Of a DNA stretch of 64,000 nt, positions 34,030-44,535 are shown piece by piece. Position 1 is the first letter of the stretch. Every line of letters begins with the position of its first letter. The notes below the pieces were generated by a model. That model did not search any database. It was given only the letters and a program-made list of their open reading frames with translations, and was not told where the DNA came from. Position numbers and translations under genes: made by a program. Origin of the DNA: Falsiroseomonas ponticola (GTDB lineage Bacteria > Pseudomonadota > Alphaproteobacteria > Acetobacterales > Acetobacteraceae); the NCBI RefSeq assembly GCF_016805305.1, contig NZ_JAERQN010000009.1, positions 248,001 to 312,000 of the forward strand. Direction: 5' to 3'.

Positions 34030-34506
34030 ATGATGCCGCACGAGCCCGTGCTCGACATGATGCGCCGGACGATGATCAACCTAGCCTTCATCGAGCGCCA
34101 TGCTGGCAACGAAGGCCCCTTCGAGGTCACGCAGCTGATCAACTCCTTCCTCGGTGCACTGGCGCACCCTTGGGAGCGCCTCAAGGAAGATCTGGCAAAC
34201 ATCTCGATCTCGGAAGCGAAGGGCGCGGGCTGGCCCCTTCCGGAGCAGCAGGGCGGCGGGGATAAGCCGGAGTCGCTTGGCGACCTACTGCGTCTTCTCC
34301 GTAATGGGATAGCGCACGGGAACCTGACCTTTTTGTCTGACGGTCGTGGCCAGATCCAGGCGATCCGAATCGCAAACTACAATAGGGGAAGGCTGACTTG
34401 GCGTGGCGCGATCTCGGTTCAGGAAATGCAGACGCTTTTGCATCGTTTTGTTGCCCTCGTGGAAGAGATCGACCACGAATCCCGCCTGCCGAGGCGCACG
34501 GCGTAG
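34030..34506 (+). CDS. HEPN-domain protein with RX4H motif, candidate RNase effector, 158 aa
   Basis: Helical protein with RNGIAH at residues 91-96, the R-x4-6-H motif that forms the catalytic site of HEPN ribonucleases. The layout resembles the pEK499-type HEPN family: an N-terminal M-x-R-T-M-x-N-L-x-F-I-E helix, a loop, then the L-x-x-L-L-R-N-G-I-A-H-G-N helix. HEPN proteins act as toxins or abortive-infection effectors that cut RNA when activated. It follows the helicase gene by 49 bases in the same direction and ends the operon. No antitoxin-like small gene is adjacent, so the methylase/helicase complex may control it. Confidence 0.75.
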   Translation: MMPHEPVLDMMRRTMINLAFIERHAGNEGPFEVTQLINSFLGALAHPWERLKEDLANISISEAKGAGWPLPEQQGGGDKPESLGDLLRLLRNGIAHGNLTFLSDGRGQIQAIRIANYNRGRLTWRGAISVQEMQTLLHRFVALVEEIDHESRLPRRTA

Positions 34507-34871
34507 CCGCCTTCAGCGGTCACGTGCCTGTCTCTTCCCACCCTGTGCCGCGCCATTCAACTTACAAGATCTGGGGACGCGACGGTTGGCAATCGGCGTA
34601 CCTGTTGGTTCGCGATTGAAGTACCGAATTCGGGCGAGTGGTATGCGAACCCGAGCAAGTGCCAGTCGCGCCGAAATCGGCCTTTTTCCTCGTTTCTTGA
34701 GATCCGTACTAAATCGGCCAAGTCAGGAGGTCCGGAGAGAACTGGCCTGCGGAGAGCGATTTTCGGCCGTCTTCGGCTCGGGCCAGTCAACAGGTCTACC
34801 CCGAAAACCCCAGGAAACCTGCCACTCAGCGCGGCGCTCGGTCAGGCGGAGAGCACGGCTCGTACGGGACC
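34507..34871. other. Gap between defence island and tRNA-Ser
   Basis: No gene is supported here. GC is lower than in the chromosomal flank, and there are several short reading segments without ribosome sites. It contains a weak terminator-like hairpin (separate entry) and probably marks the right boundary of acquired DNA, since the next gene is tRNA-Ser. I searched for a direct copy of the tRNA 3' end on the left side of the island and saw none. Confidence 0.5.
34670..34687 (+). terminator. Possible weak terminator after the HEPN gene
   Basis: GCCGAAATCGGC can form a four-base GC stem with an AAAT loop, followed by CTTTTT. It is oriented for the island operon, 163 bases after the HEPN stop. 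The stem is short, so this is uncertain. Confidence 0.3.
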
Positions 34872-34961
34872 TGGCGGATGGGGTGGGATTCGAACCCACG
34901 GTAGGCTTGCACCTACGGCGGTTTTCAAGACCGCTGCCTTAAACCACTCGGCCACCCATCC
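34872..34961 (-). tRNA. tRNA-Ser(TGA)
   Basis: Ninety-base tRNA with an encoded CCA end (34872-34874). Acceptor stem GGATGGG pairs with CCCATCC; discriminator G. The anticodon loop is CTTGAAA, giving TGA (serine, UCN codons). The long variable arm and the GGTTCGAATCC T-loop are intact. tRNA-Ser genes are common island integration sites, and this one borders the defence island. Confidence 0.95.
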
Positions 34962-35111
34962 CGCTGGCTTCCTGGCTTACTTCATCACCCCGCCCGGGAA
35001 AACCCCGCGCGGCGTGCCCCCGCCCGGTCTTCACGCCTCCTCAAGCCTTGGCCGATAGGCTGGCACGGCGCCCCGGCCCCAGCCGCGATGCGCCCGAGGG
35101 GAAGATCCGCC

Positions 35112-36094
<983 letters not shown>

Positions 36095-36098
<4 letters not shown>

Positions 36099-36108
36099 GG
36101 CGCCTCAG
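36095..36108. repeat. 14-base perfect palindrome covering both stop codons
   Basis: CTGAGGCGCCTCAG is a perfect palindrome containing the TGA of the UXS gene and the TGA of bcsC in opposite directions. It could form a short hairpin in either transcript; without a T-run it is not a classical terminator. Confidence 0.5.
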
Positions 36109-39100
36109 AACCGGTTGCGCAGCCGCAGCTGGAAGCGCGTCTCGTCGAAGTTGGACGCCTTGTCGTAGCGCAGCGCCGCGCCGATCGAGAGGCTGTCGTT
36201 CAGCGCATAGTCGATATCCGCCCGCACGCCGCCGACGGCGCCCGCCTGGGACTGGCCGCGATAGGTGGCGGAGACCGCCTCGCTGGTGCCGGCCGTGGCA
36301 TTCGCCTGGGCCTGCAGGCTGGCCTGCGCGCCCGGATCGTTCGGGAAATAGGGGGCGGAATCCTCCCGCCAGGCGGCGTAGCCCAGCGTCGCGCCCAGCC
36401 GGTAGGTCAGGTCCCCGTTCCGCCCGCGATAATCCACCGGCAGGTTCAGCGCGGTGTATTGCTGGGGCGAGAAGTAGCCGCCATGGCCGAGGGTGAAGTA
36501 GCGAAGGTTCTTCTGGTAGGCGAGGTAGACGAGGTCGAGGCCCGTGCGGATCTCCGTGTCGCCGCTGCGATAGACGGGGATGGAGACGCCCGCGCCACCC
36601 TCGATCCGGCTGTTGGAGACGACGCCGTTGCCGTCGATCACCGAATAGCCGCCGCCGGCATAGCCGTAGCCGGCGCCGAGCGGGATCTCCACCTGCCCGC
36701 GGCCGCCGGTGCGCAGCACGGGCCCCCAGGTGGCGCCCGTCCGCGTATCGGTGACGCCGGCATAGGACAGCACGCTGTCATTCATCGCCCGGCGTTCCGC
36801 CGTGAAGCGCAACCGCACGCCATCATCGGTGATCCGCGGGGAGATCTCGATGCCGCCCACGATATTCGCCGTCGGGAAGCCGATCGGCGTGGAGCCGATG
36901 TCGATCCGCCCCCAATCGCCCCGCTGATACGCCGCGCCCAGCCCGACGCCGGCGGCGGAACCGCTCGGGATCGGGGGCAGGGAGGTGGGCGATGACAGCG
37001 CGGCGGTGCCGAAGCGCCGCCTGGCCTGGGTGGAATTCTCGACGGAGCCGGAATCGATCGCCGTCGGCTCCGCGAAGACGGTCAGCCGCCCGCCGACCAC
37101 CGGCGCCGTCACCACCGCCTCCAGCCGCGCCGTGACCTCCGCCAGCTTGTCGAGGCCGTTGTCGCCGGACCGCATGCGGCCGCCGACGATGGCCGCCATG
37201 CTGGGGCCGATATCATCCCGCAGCGCCGCCAGCTCCTGCTCGATCTCCCGCGTCAGCCGGTCCGTCGGCGCGCTGGCGGATGCCGTGGTGGCCGCGCGGC
37301 CGAAAGGGTTCTGCGCCCCGGCGCCGGCCAGCCCGGCCGTTGCGGGGCCGCGGGAGAAGCTGCCGAGTTCGGCCTGGCGCTGCCGCAGCGCCGCTTCCAG
37401 CGCCTGGCGGGCGCGGGGCCCGTCCCCGGCATCGCGGGCGACGCGCGCTTCCAGCAGCAGGACGCGGGCGTCGGAGGGCATGGCGCTCTGCCCCTCCGCC
37501 AGCAGCCGCGCGGCGCGGGCGCGGTCGCCGGTGGCGATCGCGGCCTCGATCGCGGTGCGGCGGGCATCGAGGTTGCGGGGGTCGCGCATCAGCGTCGCCT
37601 CCGCCACGCGCAGCGCCTCCGCCGGCTGGCGGGCACCCAGGTAGAGCCGGGCAAGCGCCAGCTGCGCCTCGCGGTTGTCCGGCTGGGCCAGGGCGGGGCG
37701 CAGGCGCTCGAAGGCCTGGACCTGGTCGCCGGCCTCGTTCAGGCGGTCCGCGGCGCGGATCGCGGCGCCGCTGCGCAGCACGGCCAGGTCGCGGCGCACC
37801 TCGGCGCTCGGGTTGCCGGCCTCGATCTCCGCGGCCAGCGCCGTGGCCTCCGCCTCCAGCCCCGCCGCCAGCAGCGCGCCGGCGATGGCGACGCGGGCCG
37901 GGGTCTGGCCGCGATTGGCGACCGCGGCGACGCGCCCGGCCTCCCCGGCGCCGGCACGGTCATTGGCGTCGGAGAAGGCGCGGATGACGGCGCCCGCGGT
38001 GCTGCCCGTGGGGTCCGGCCGCGCCGCCAGCGCCAGCAGCTGCGACCGGCCATCGAGCGGCGAGGCCGCCATCATCGCCGCGGCGGCCACCACCTCCCGC
38101 TGCGTGCGGATGCGGGTGGCGAGCCGCGCCATGTCCGCGGTGCGGCGGCCCGGCGGGATGCGCGCCAGCAGCGCGTCGGCATCCGGCGTGCGGCCATCCT
38201 CCTCCGCCAGCAGGGCGGCGGCGTAGATGTTGTCGGGCGTCTGGCTGCGGGACGCCAGCTCCTCCACCAGGGCGCGCCCCTCGCTGCCCCGGCCCTGGCG
38301 GCGCAGCGCCCGCGCCAGGTCGAGGCGGATCCACGGATTGTCCGGCGCGGCGGCCATGGCGTTGCGCAGCAGCACCGCGGCGGCGCCGGGATCCGCCACG
38401 CGCGCCGCTTCCGCCCGGAAGGCGGCGGCGGTGGCGGGCAGGGGGGGCGTGCCGCCATCGCTGCGGAAGCCATCGCCTTCCGGCGCCGCGGCCAGGCGCG
38501 GCTCCCCGGCCGCGCGGGGCTCCGGCGCGCGGCCCTGGGCGCGCAGCGCCTGGGTCAGGCCCGTCTGGGCCGGCGGGAAGCCGGGGCGGCGGGACAGGGC
38601 GGCGCGGTAGCGCGCCTCCGCCGCCGCCGGGTCGTTGCGGCGCAGGGCGATGTCGCCGAGCAGCGTCTCGATGTCCGACCGGTCATCGACCTCCCGCATC
38701 GCCGCGCGGCGGGCCGTGGCCTCCGCGGAGTCGAGGTCGTTGCGGCGCAGCTGCGCGCGGGCGGTGGCGAGCTCGTCGCCATAGGCCGCGCCTTCGAAGG
38801 CGCGCTGCCACTGCCGGCCGCCATTCGGGTCGTTCGCCATGGCGCGGCTCAGCAGTTCCCGCGCCTCCGCCGTATTGCCCTCCCGCAGCCGGATGATGCC
38901 GAGGCCGCCGAGGCTGTCGGCATCGTTCGGATCGCGGGCGAGGAGTTCCTGGAAACGCCGGGCGCTGTCGCCGATGGCGCCAGCCTCCAGCCGCTGGAAG
39001 GCGAGCTGCCGCCCCGCGGCCTCGGGGTCCGGCGCCGGGGCGGTGCGGATGGCGGCGCGCAGCGTCTCCGCCCGGCGCCGCATCTCGGCATCGTCGGGGA

Positions 39101-39848
39101 AGCGCTGGAGGAAGGCTTCGGCCGCGGGAAGCATGGCCGGGTCGTTGCCGGAGAAGCCGATGGCGGCGGACCAGGCGCGCCGGGCTTCCCCGCCCACCTC
39201 CGGCAGCGCCGCCAGGGCCTGCAATTGCTGGATGCCCTGCAGGCGCGTCGGCGGGTCGAAGGTCAGGGCCTGCGCATAGGCCAGGCGGGCGCGCGCCGTG
39301 GCGTTGGGGCGGGTGGCCTGGCGGGACAGGGCCTCGATCCCCTCCTGCCGTGTCGCGGGGGCGCCGGAGAGGGCCTGGGCATATTCCAGCGCATAGGCGT
39401 CGGGCGGCGGCTGGTTGCCGAACAGGGCGCGGTAGCGCTGCACGGCGGCGGCGGCGCGGCCTTCGCTGGCCAGGCGGCGCGCTTCCTCCAGCCCCTGCCG
39501 GTCCACGCCGCTGGCGCGGATCGCGTCCTGCACTTCCTGCACCTGCGCCCGGGCACCGGATTGGCCGAGCCGCGCGAGATAGGCATTGGCGGCCTCGCGG
39601 TTGCCGCGCGCCACCTCGATCCGCGCCGCCACGGCCAGGGCCTGCGGGTTGTTCGGCTCCGCCGCCAGGGCCCGTTCTATGGGCGCGGCCGCCAGGTCCA
39701 CCCGGTCCTGCGCCAGCCAGCGCTCCGCCTGGCGGACGAGGATGGCGATGGCCGGCGACCCGCCCCCGGCTTCCTGCGCCGCGCCGGGGGCGGCGGCGGG
39801 GAGGGCCATGGCGGTCGCCAGCAGGGCGAGGCGGAGCGGGGCGCGCAT
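36105..39848 (-). CDS. bcsC: Cellulose synthase subunit BcsC (TPR outer-membrane channel), 1247 aa
   Basis: Periplasmic TPR superhelix plus a C-terminal outer-membrane beta barrel that exports cellulose. A signal peptide (about residues 1-25) is followed by TPR-like repeats to about residue 830 (many A-x-x-Y/L-x-x-A-L-x-x-x-P-x-N patterns), then a barrel of about 320 residues ending in RNRF with the terminal Phe of barrel proteins. Length (1247) is in the usual BcsC range. It is the last gene in the cellulose operon, four bases after the bcsAB stop, co-directional and probably co-transcribed. Confidence 0.9.
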   Translation of the reverse strand: MRAPLRLALLATAMALPAAAPGAAQEAGGGSPAIAILVRQAERWLAQDRVDLAAAPIERALAAEPNNPQALAVAARIEVARGNREAANAYLARLGQSGARAQVQEVQDAIRASGVDRQGLEEARRLASEGRAAAAVQRYRALFGNQPPPDAYALEYAQALSGAPATRQEGIEALSRQATRPNATARARLAYAQALTFDPPTRLQGIQQLQALAALPEVGGEARRAWSAAIGFSGNDPAMLPAAEAFLQRFPDDAEMRRRAETLRAAIRTAPAPDPEAAGRQLAFQRLEAGAIGDSARRFQELLARDPNDADSLGGLGIIRLREGNTAEARELLSRAMANDPNGGRQWQRAFEGAAYGDELATARAQLRRNDLDSAEATARRAAMREVDDRSDIETLLGDIALRRNDPAAAEARYRAALSRRPGFPPAQTGLTQALRAQGRAPEPRAAGEPRLAAAPEGDGFRSDGGTPPLPATAAAFRAEAARVADPGAAAVLLRNAMAAAPDNPWIRLDLARALRRQGRGSEGRALVEELASRSQTPDNIYAAALLAEEDGRTPDADALLARIPPGRRTADMARLATRIRTQREVVAAAAMMAASPLDGRSQLLALAARPDPTGSTAGAVIRAFSDANDRAGAGEAGRVAAVANRGQTPARVAIAGALLAAGLEAEATALAAEIEAGNPSAEVRRDLAVLRSGAAIRAADRLNEAGDQVQAFERLRPALAQPDNREAQLALARLYLGARQPAEALRVAEATLMRDPRNLDARRTAIEAAIATGDRARAARLLAEGQSAMPSDARVLLLEARVARDAGDGPRARQALEAALRQRQAELGSFSRGPATAGLAGAGAQNPFGRAATTASASAPTDRLTREIEQELAALRDDIGPSMAAIVGGRMRSGDNGLDKLAEVTARLEAVVTAPVVGGRLTVFAEPTAIDSGSVENSTQARRRFGTAALSSPTSLPPIPSGSAAGVGLGAAYQRGDWGRIDIGSTPIGFPTANIVGGIEISPRITDDGVRLRFTAERRAMNDSVLSYAGVTDTRTGATWGPVLRTGGRGQVEIPLGAGYGYAGGGYSVIDGNGVVSNSRIEGGAGVSIPVYRSGDTEIRTGLDLVYLAYQKNLRYFTLGHGGYFSPQQYTALNLPVDYRGRNGDLTYRLGATLGYAAWREDSAPYFPNDPGAQASLQAQANATAGTSEAVSATYRGQSQAGAVGGVRADIDYALNDSLSIGAALRYDKASNFDETRFQLRLRNRF

Positions 39849-39852
39849 CGTC

Positions 39853-42800
39853 TCAGTGGTCCTTCGGCGTTCGCGCCCGCAGCCGCATGGCGGACCGGCG
39901 TCGCAGCATCCACGCGGAGGGTAGCGCCAGCAGCAGGGCCGCCGCCAGCATCAGCAACCCGACCCGCCAGGGCGATTCATCCAGCAGCAGGTATGGCACC
40001 ATCCAGAAGGGCGGGTCGCCGACCGTGTAGCTGGCATTGGTTCGGAAGGTGGTAACGCGCACGCCGTTCAGCACCGCCAGGTCGCCCTGCACCTGGCCGG
40101 CCGTGGCGGGGTCCCGCAGCGTGGCCACGGCATTGGCCAGCGCCGCCGGCGTGGCGCCCAGCAGCGCCACCACCGAACGCCCGCCGCCCTCCGGCGCCTC
40201 CGTCCCCACGATGACGGCGAGGGATTCGCCGACCTCCGACAGCGCCGCGGCCGCGCGGCGGCGTTCGGCGCCGCCGGGCTGGTCCAGGAACAGCGCGCGG
40301 ATATCGGCCAGCGCATCCGGCGCGGCGATGCTGACGCGGTCCTGCGCCACCTGCACCGGGCTGTTGCGCAGCAGGGTCGTCGCCGCGGGCTGGCGGCCGA
40401 AGGTGCCCATGACGATCAGGTCGCGATTGCCCTGGCTGCCCGCGCCGGCGGGGAAGGCCACCTGCAGCCCCGTGGCCGGCAGCCCGACCTTCACCGCCAT
40501 CGATCCGACGAGGTCGAGGAAGGCCCCCGTCTCCACCGTGTTCGGCGCTTCCGGCAGGATCACCGTGGTGGAGGAGAGGTCCGCCATCCGCGTGAAGGGG
40601 AAGCCGGAGGAGGCGAAGAAGCCGAGCGAGGGCATCCGCGCATAGCGCCAGGCGCGGGAGACATCGACGCTCGACGTCGGCTCGATCGCCGCGCGGATCT
40701 CCCCCGGCACGCCGACGCAATCGCCGCGGGCGAAGGGGCGCATGTCGAAGCGCATCTGCAGCTCGTCCTGGCCCGCCAGCAGGTAGGTCGGCACCATCAC
40801 CCGCCCGCGCCGCACCGCCGCATCCGGCAGCAGCGTGCCGGTGACGTAGGGCGCGAGGAAATCGGGCAGCCACCAGCGATCCCCGGGCCCGAGCGGCAGG
40901 GACTTCAGGAAGACGCCGGAAAGCGAGACATCGAGGCGCGAGGTCGCGACATCCAGGATCGGCCCGCCCGGCGCGCGGTATTCGATATCGACGGGGATGC
41001 CCCGCCCGGCCCAGGTCAGCAGGTCCGGCGCCGTGCGCAGCGGCATGCGGATGGTGCCGGGCGAATAGCCATAGGCCTGGAGGTCGTTGCGATCGATCCG
41101 GCTGCCGAATTCCTCCGGCCGGTCGGGCGCCACCCAGCGCGGCGCGTCATAGGGCCGGCGGGGCGCCACGATGGGCGGGCCCGACAGGCGCACGGCCTCT
41201 CCCCCGAAGGTGTCGCCGCCGGCGGCCAGCGCGATGGCGGCCTGGGCCAGCTCCGTCTCCGACCGCCCGCCGATGACCAGCAGCGTGCCATAGGGGTCGG
41301 TCGGGTTGGCGATCAGCGCCAGCGTCGGCCCTTCGAAGCGCGGTAGGGTCAGGCTCGGGATGGCATCCGGCTGCGCCGCCAGCACCACGGCGTTGCCCGT
41401 CGGCGGGATGGCGCGGGAGACGGGGAAGCGCGCGCCGCGGTAATCGGCCTCCACCGCGAAGTAGCTGGCCGCGATGCCCGCGGCCCGCAGCGCGGAAGGC
41501 CCGGACTCGGACGCCATGACCACCGGCAGCGTCAGGCCCTGGCGGAGGTTCCGCCGGTCGAACAGCGGCTCCGGCAGCCGCGCCAGGTCCCGCTGCGGCA
41601 CCAGGCGCTCGATCGTCAGCGTCAGGGTGGAGAGGTCGGAGACATTGGCGGAGAGCAGGCCGGAGAGCGGGTCGTTGCATTCCGGCGTGTAGCGGGCGGT
41701 GAAGCGGAAGTTCAGCCGGTTCAGCTCCGCGAAGGCCAGCGGGTCGAGGTCGAAGCCCACCGGCCCGAAGGCGCCGCGGCCGGGGTCCAGCGGGATGTTG
41801 CCGACGAACTGCTCGTTCAGCGTCACCGCGATCTGCGAGAGCGAGGGGATGAGCTGCGCGGAGGAGCCGCCCTGCACGACGAGGCGCGCCTGGGTCACGA
41901 CCTCATCGCGGGAGAAGCCGAAGAGCACGCCCTGCAGGTCCGCCGTCCCGCGGAACTGCATCGGGCCCGTCAGGCCCAGCTCGCGCAGCGTGAACCGCGC
42001 CTCTCGCGTCGCGGCGGAGAAGGGCGCGGCCGCGACCGGCGGTGGTGGCGGCGGCGCGGCGAAGCCGGGGGGCGCGGCCAGGGCCGGGGGCGGGGAGAGA
42101 AGGGGCGCCGGCGGTTCCGGCAGGGGCGTCGCCTCCACCGCCGGCGCGATCGCGGCGGGCGCGGCCGCGGCCGGGACCGCGGGGCGCGCCGCCGGGGCGG
42201 GCGCCGGCGCCGGGGCCGGCTGGGCCCGGACCGCGGGGCGCGAAGGCGGCGGCGCCTGGCCGGTGGCGGGCGGCGTCTGCGCCGCGGCCGGGCCCGCGAG
42301 GCCGAGCGCGAGGGCCAGCAGCAGCCCCGCCGCCATGTCCTTGGCGCGGTCCGCCGCGCGGCGCGGCCGCACGACATCCGACTTCCGCTCCACCGTCGCG
42401 GCCGCCAGGGCGGCGGGGGGCAGGCGCTTCGGCGGCTTGCGCATCTGGAAGCGGTAGCGATGGAACACCGCGTCCCGCGTCGCGCCCACCACATCCTTCA
42501 GCGCGCGCAGCGGCTTGTCCCGCGGCCAGTGGTCCCAGGCGATCCAGGCATCCGGGCGGCCGAAGAAGACGCGCACCAGCGCCATCTCGTCGCGCATGTC
42601 GGAAACCTCGAACCGCACCACCGCCTCATTGTCCTCCCACCGCAGCAACGTGGCCGGCACTTCCTGCACCTCGCCGCCCGTGTGGAAGGCGATGCGGCAC
42701 TTCGCCTCATCCGCCACGCCGAGCGGCCGGTCCAGCACCAGCCGCGCGCCGGAGAGCGAGATGTCGGAGGTGATGGCCGCCATGCGCTTGCCATCCTCCA

Positions 42801-44535
42801 GCACGATCTCGGAGGGGATGTCGGATCGGATGCGCGCGCGTTCGCGCATCTGCTCGCGTTCCACCCCCACCGCCACGGCGGCGGAAACGGGCACCAGGCA
42901 GAGCGTCGCCCAGAGGGTGTTCAGCGCATAGGCCTGGAATTCCAGCGAGCCGACCGGCGCGGTGAACAGGCCGTAGACGCCGATGGAGACGCCGATCAGC
43001 AGCAGCCCCAGCAGGATCAGGTTGGGCATGACGGCCGGCACGTCGAGGTAGCCGTGCTCCACCATGCCGCCCTTGTCGGTGACGTTGAACTTGCCCTTCA
43101 GTGGGTCCCAGAGCGTGGCGATGGTCACGCGCACCAGCGGCCCGGCGAGCGAAGCCTCATAGATCTCCGACCAGAAGGAATGGCGGTTGGTGCCGTTGAG
43201 GCGCGCGGCGGTGCCGAAGGCGTGGATCATGTGGCTGCCGGCATAGGCGATGATGGCGAGCGGCGAGGCCGCGATGATGTTCTCGCCGAGGAAGAGGAAG
43301 CCGAGCGGGGAGGTGAGGAAGACGATGCGCGGCAGGGCGAAGAGGAAGCTGAAGCCCGCGGTGAAGTAGCAGAGCCGCTGGGTGATGGAGAGCTCCTTGA
43401 TCATCGGCGTGTTTTCCTGCCGAAGGATCTGGATCATGCCCCGCGCCCAGCGCATGCGCTGGCCGATATGGATGGAGAGACGCTCCGTCGCGAGCCCCGC
43501 CGCCAGCGGCAGGCGGATATAGGCGCTGTGCCAGCCCTTCTTCGCCATCAGCAGGGAACAGTGGCAGTCCTCCGTCACCGTCTGGTGCGGCACGCCGCCC
43601 ACTTCCATCAGCGCCGTGCGGCGGATCAGCGCGCAGCTGCCGCAGAAGAAGGCGGCGTTCCAGAGGTCATTGCCCGGCTGGATGGCGCCGTAGAACAGCA
43701 GGCCCTCATTCGGCACGCGGCGGCGACGGGCCAGGTTCCGCTCGAACGGATCGGCCGAATAGAAGTAGTGCGGCGTCTGCACGCAGGCGATGCGCTTGTC
43801 GCGCACCAGCCAGCCCGCCGTCATCTGCAGGAAGGCGCGCGTCGGCGCGTGGTCGCAGTCGAAGATGGCGATGTATTCGCCATCCGTGTGCTTCAGCGCG
43901 TGGTTGATGTTGCCGGCCTTCGCGCCCTTGTTGTCCGGCCGGATGACGTAGCCGCAGCCCACCTGTTCCGCGAATTCGCGGAATTCCGGCCGGCGCCCGT
44001 CATCCAGGATGTAGACGTTCAGCTTGTCCCGCGGCCAGTCGATGTTCATCGCCGCCAGCACGGTCGGCCGCACGATGTTGAGGCTTTCGTTGTAGGAGGG
44101 CACATAGACATCGACGCTCGGCCAGTCCTTCACATCGGCCGGCAGCGGCACCGGCTTGCGGTCCAGCGGCCAGGTGAGCTGCACGTAGGACAGGAACAGC
44201 AGCGCCGCCGCATAGACCTCCGCCAGCAGCAGGCCGACCGACATCATGCCGCCCAGCACGCTCTCGAACTCGATCGTCTGCGTGACGCGCCAGAACAGGT
44301 AGCGCGAGGTGATGGCGACCGAGAGCATCACCAGGAAGACCGTGACGCGGCGGGAGCGGAAGCGGTTGAGGATGATGAAGGCCGCCGCGCCCAGCAGCGT
44401 CAGCACCGCCTGCTGTTCGCCGGCGAGCGGCACCGTGATGACGATGAGCAGCGCGATGGCGCCGAGCGCGATGAGGAAGCCCCGCAGCAGCCGTCCCGGC
44501 AGCGGCAGCGTCCCTTCCGTGGCAGCGCGGATCAA
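39853..44535 (-). CDS. bcsAB: Fused cellulose synthase BcsA-BcsB, 1560 aa
   Basis: BcsA part (to about residue 740): eight or so transmembrane segments, GT2 motifs DDG (178-180), DCD (226-228), TED (321-323) and QRMRW (359-363), then a PilZ c-di-GMP domain with R-x-R-x-x-x-R and DISLSGARL (about residues 570-605). This polymerises UDP-glucose and is activated by c-di-GMP. A Pro/Ala-rich linker (about 745-830) joins the BcsB part (periplasmic carbohydrate-binding domains and a C-terminal membrane anchor, about 1520-1545). The same fusion occurs in Acetobacter AcsAB. The start overlaps the bcsQ stop (ATGA). Confidence 0.93.
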   Translation of the reverse strand: MIRAATEGTLPLPGRLLRGFLIALGAIALLIVITVPLAGEQQAVLTLLGAAAFIILNRFRSRRVTVFLVMLSVAITSRYLFWRVTQTIEFESVLGGMMSVGLLLAEVYAAALLFLSYVQLTWPLDRKPVPLPADVKDWPSVDVYVPSYNESLNIVRPTVLAAMNIDWPRDKLNVYILDDGRRPEFREFAEQVGCGYVIRPDNKGAKAGNINHALKHTDGEYIAIFDCDHAPTRAFLQMTAGWLVRDKRIACVQTPHYFYSADPFERNLARRRRVPNEGLLFYGAIQPGNDLWNAAFFCGSCALIRRTALMEVGGVPHQTVTEDCHCSLLMAKKGWHSAYIRLPLAAGLATERLSIHIGQRMRWARGMIQILRQENTPMIKELSITQRLCYFTAGFSFLFALPRIVFLTSPLGFLFLGENIIAASPLAIIAYAGSHMIHAFGTAARLNGTNRHSFWSEIYEASLAGPLVRVTIATLWDPLKGKFNVTDKGGMVEHGYLDVPAVMPNLILLGLLLIGVSIGVYGLFTAPVGSLEFQAYALNTLWATLCLVPVSAAVAVGVEREQMRERARIRSDIPSEIVLEDGKRMAAITSDISLSGARLVLDRPLGVADEAKCRIAFHTGGEVQEVPATLLRWEDNEAVVRFEVSDMRDEMALVRVFFGRPDAWIAWDHWPRDKPLRALKDVVGATRDAVFHRYRFQMRKPPKRLPPAALAAATVERKSDVVRPRRAADRAKDMAAGLLLALALGLAGPAAAQTPPATGQAPPPSRPAVRAQPAPAPAPAPAARPAVPAAAAPAAIAPAVEATPLPEPPAPLLSPPPALAAPPGFAAPPPPPPVAAAPFSAATREARFTLRELGLTGPMQFRGTADLQGVLFGFSRDEVVTQARLVVQGGSSAQLIPSLSQIAVTLNEQFVGNIPLDPGRGAFGPVGFDLDPLAFAELNRLNFRFTARYTPECNDPLSGLLSANVSDLSTLTLTIERLVPQRDLARLPEPLFDRRNLRQGLTLPVVMASESGPSALRAAGIAASYFAVEADYRGARFPVSRAIPPTGNAVVLAAQPDAIPSLTLPRFEGPTLALIANPTDPYGTLLVIGGRSETELAQAAIALAAGGDTFGGEAVRLSGPPIVAPRRPYDAPRWVAPDRPEEFGSRIDRNDLQAYGYSPGTIRMPLRTAPDLLTWAGRGIPVDIEYRAPGGPILDVATSRLDVSLSGVFLKSLPLGPGDRWWLPDFLAPYVTGTLLPDAAVRRGRVMVPTYLLAGQDELQMRFDMRPFARGDCVGVPGEIRAAIEPTSSVDVSRAWRYARMPSLGFFASSGFPFTRMADLSSTTVILPEAPNTVETGAFLDLVGSMAVKVGLPATGLQVAFPAGAGSQGNRDLIVMGTFGRQPAATTLLRNSPVQVAQDRVSIAAPDALADIRALFLDQPGGAERRRAAAALSEVGESLAVIVGTEAPEGGGRSVVALLGATPAALANAVATLRDPATAGQVQGDLAVLNGVRVTTFRTNASYTVGDPPFWMVPYLLLDESPWRVGLLMLAAALLLALPSAWMLRRRSAMRLRARTPKDH

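Noticed and set aside
23440-34506. BREX or classical DISARM system
   Set aside because: No PglZ-type phosphatase or BrxC/PglY was seen for BREX, and no DUF1998 (DrmB) or DrmA helicase for DISARM. The methylase/helicase/PLD combination is only similar in principle.
34862-34962. tRNA-Ser as proven integration site of the prophage
   Set aside because: The recombinase is 12 kb away, and no direct repeat of the tRNA 3' end was found in the window.
37200-39300. Tandem repeats within the bcsC gene as mobile repeats
   Set aside because: The periodic Ala/Arg-rich patterns are protein TPR units, not DNA repeats.
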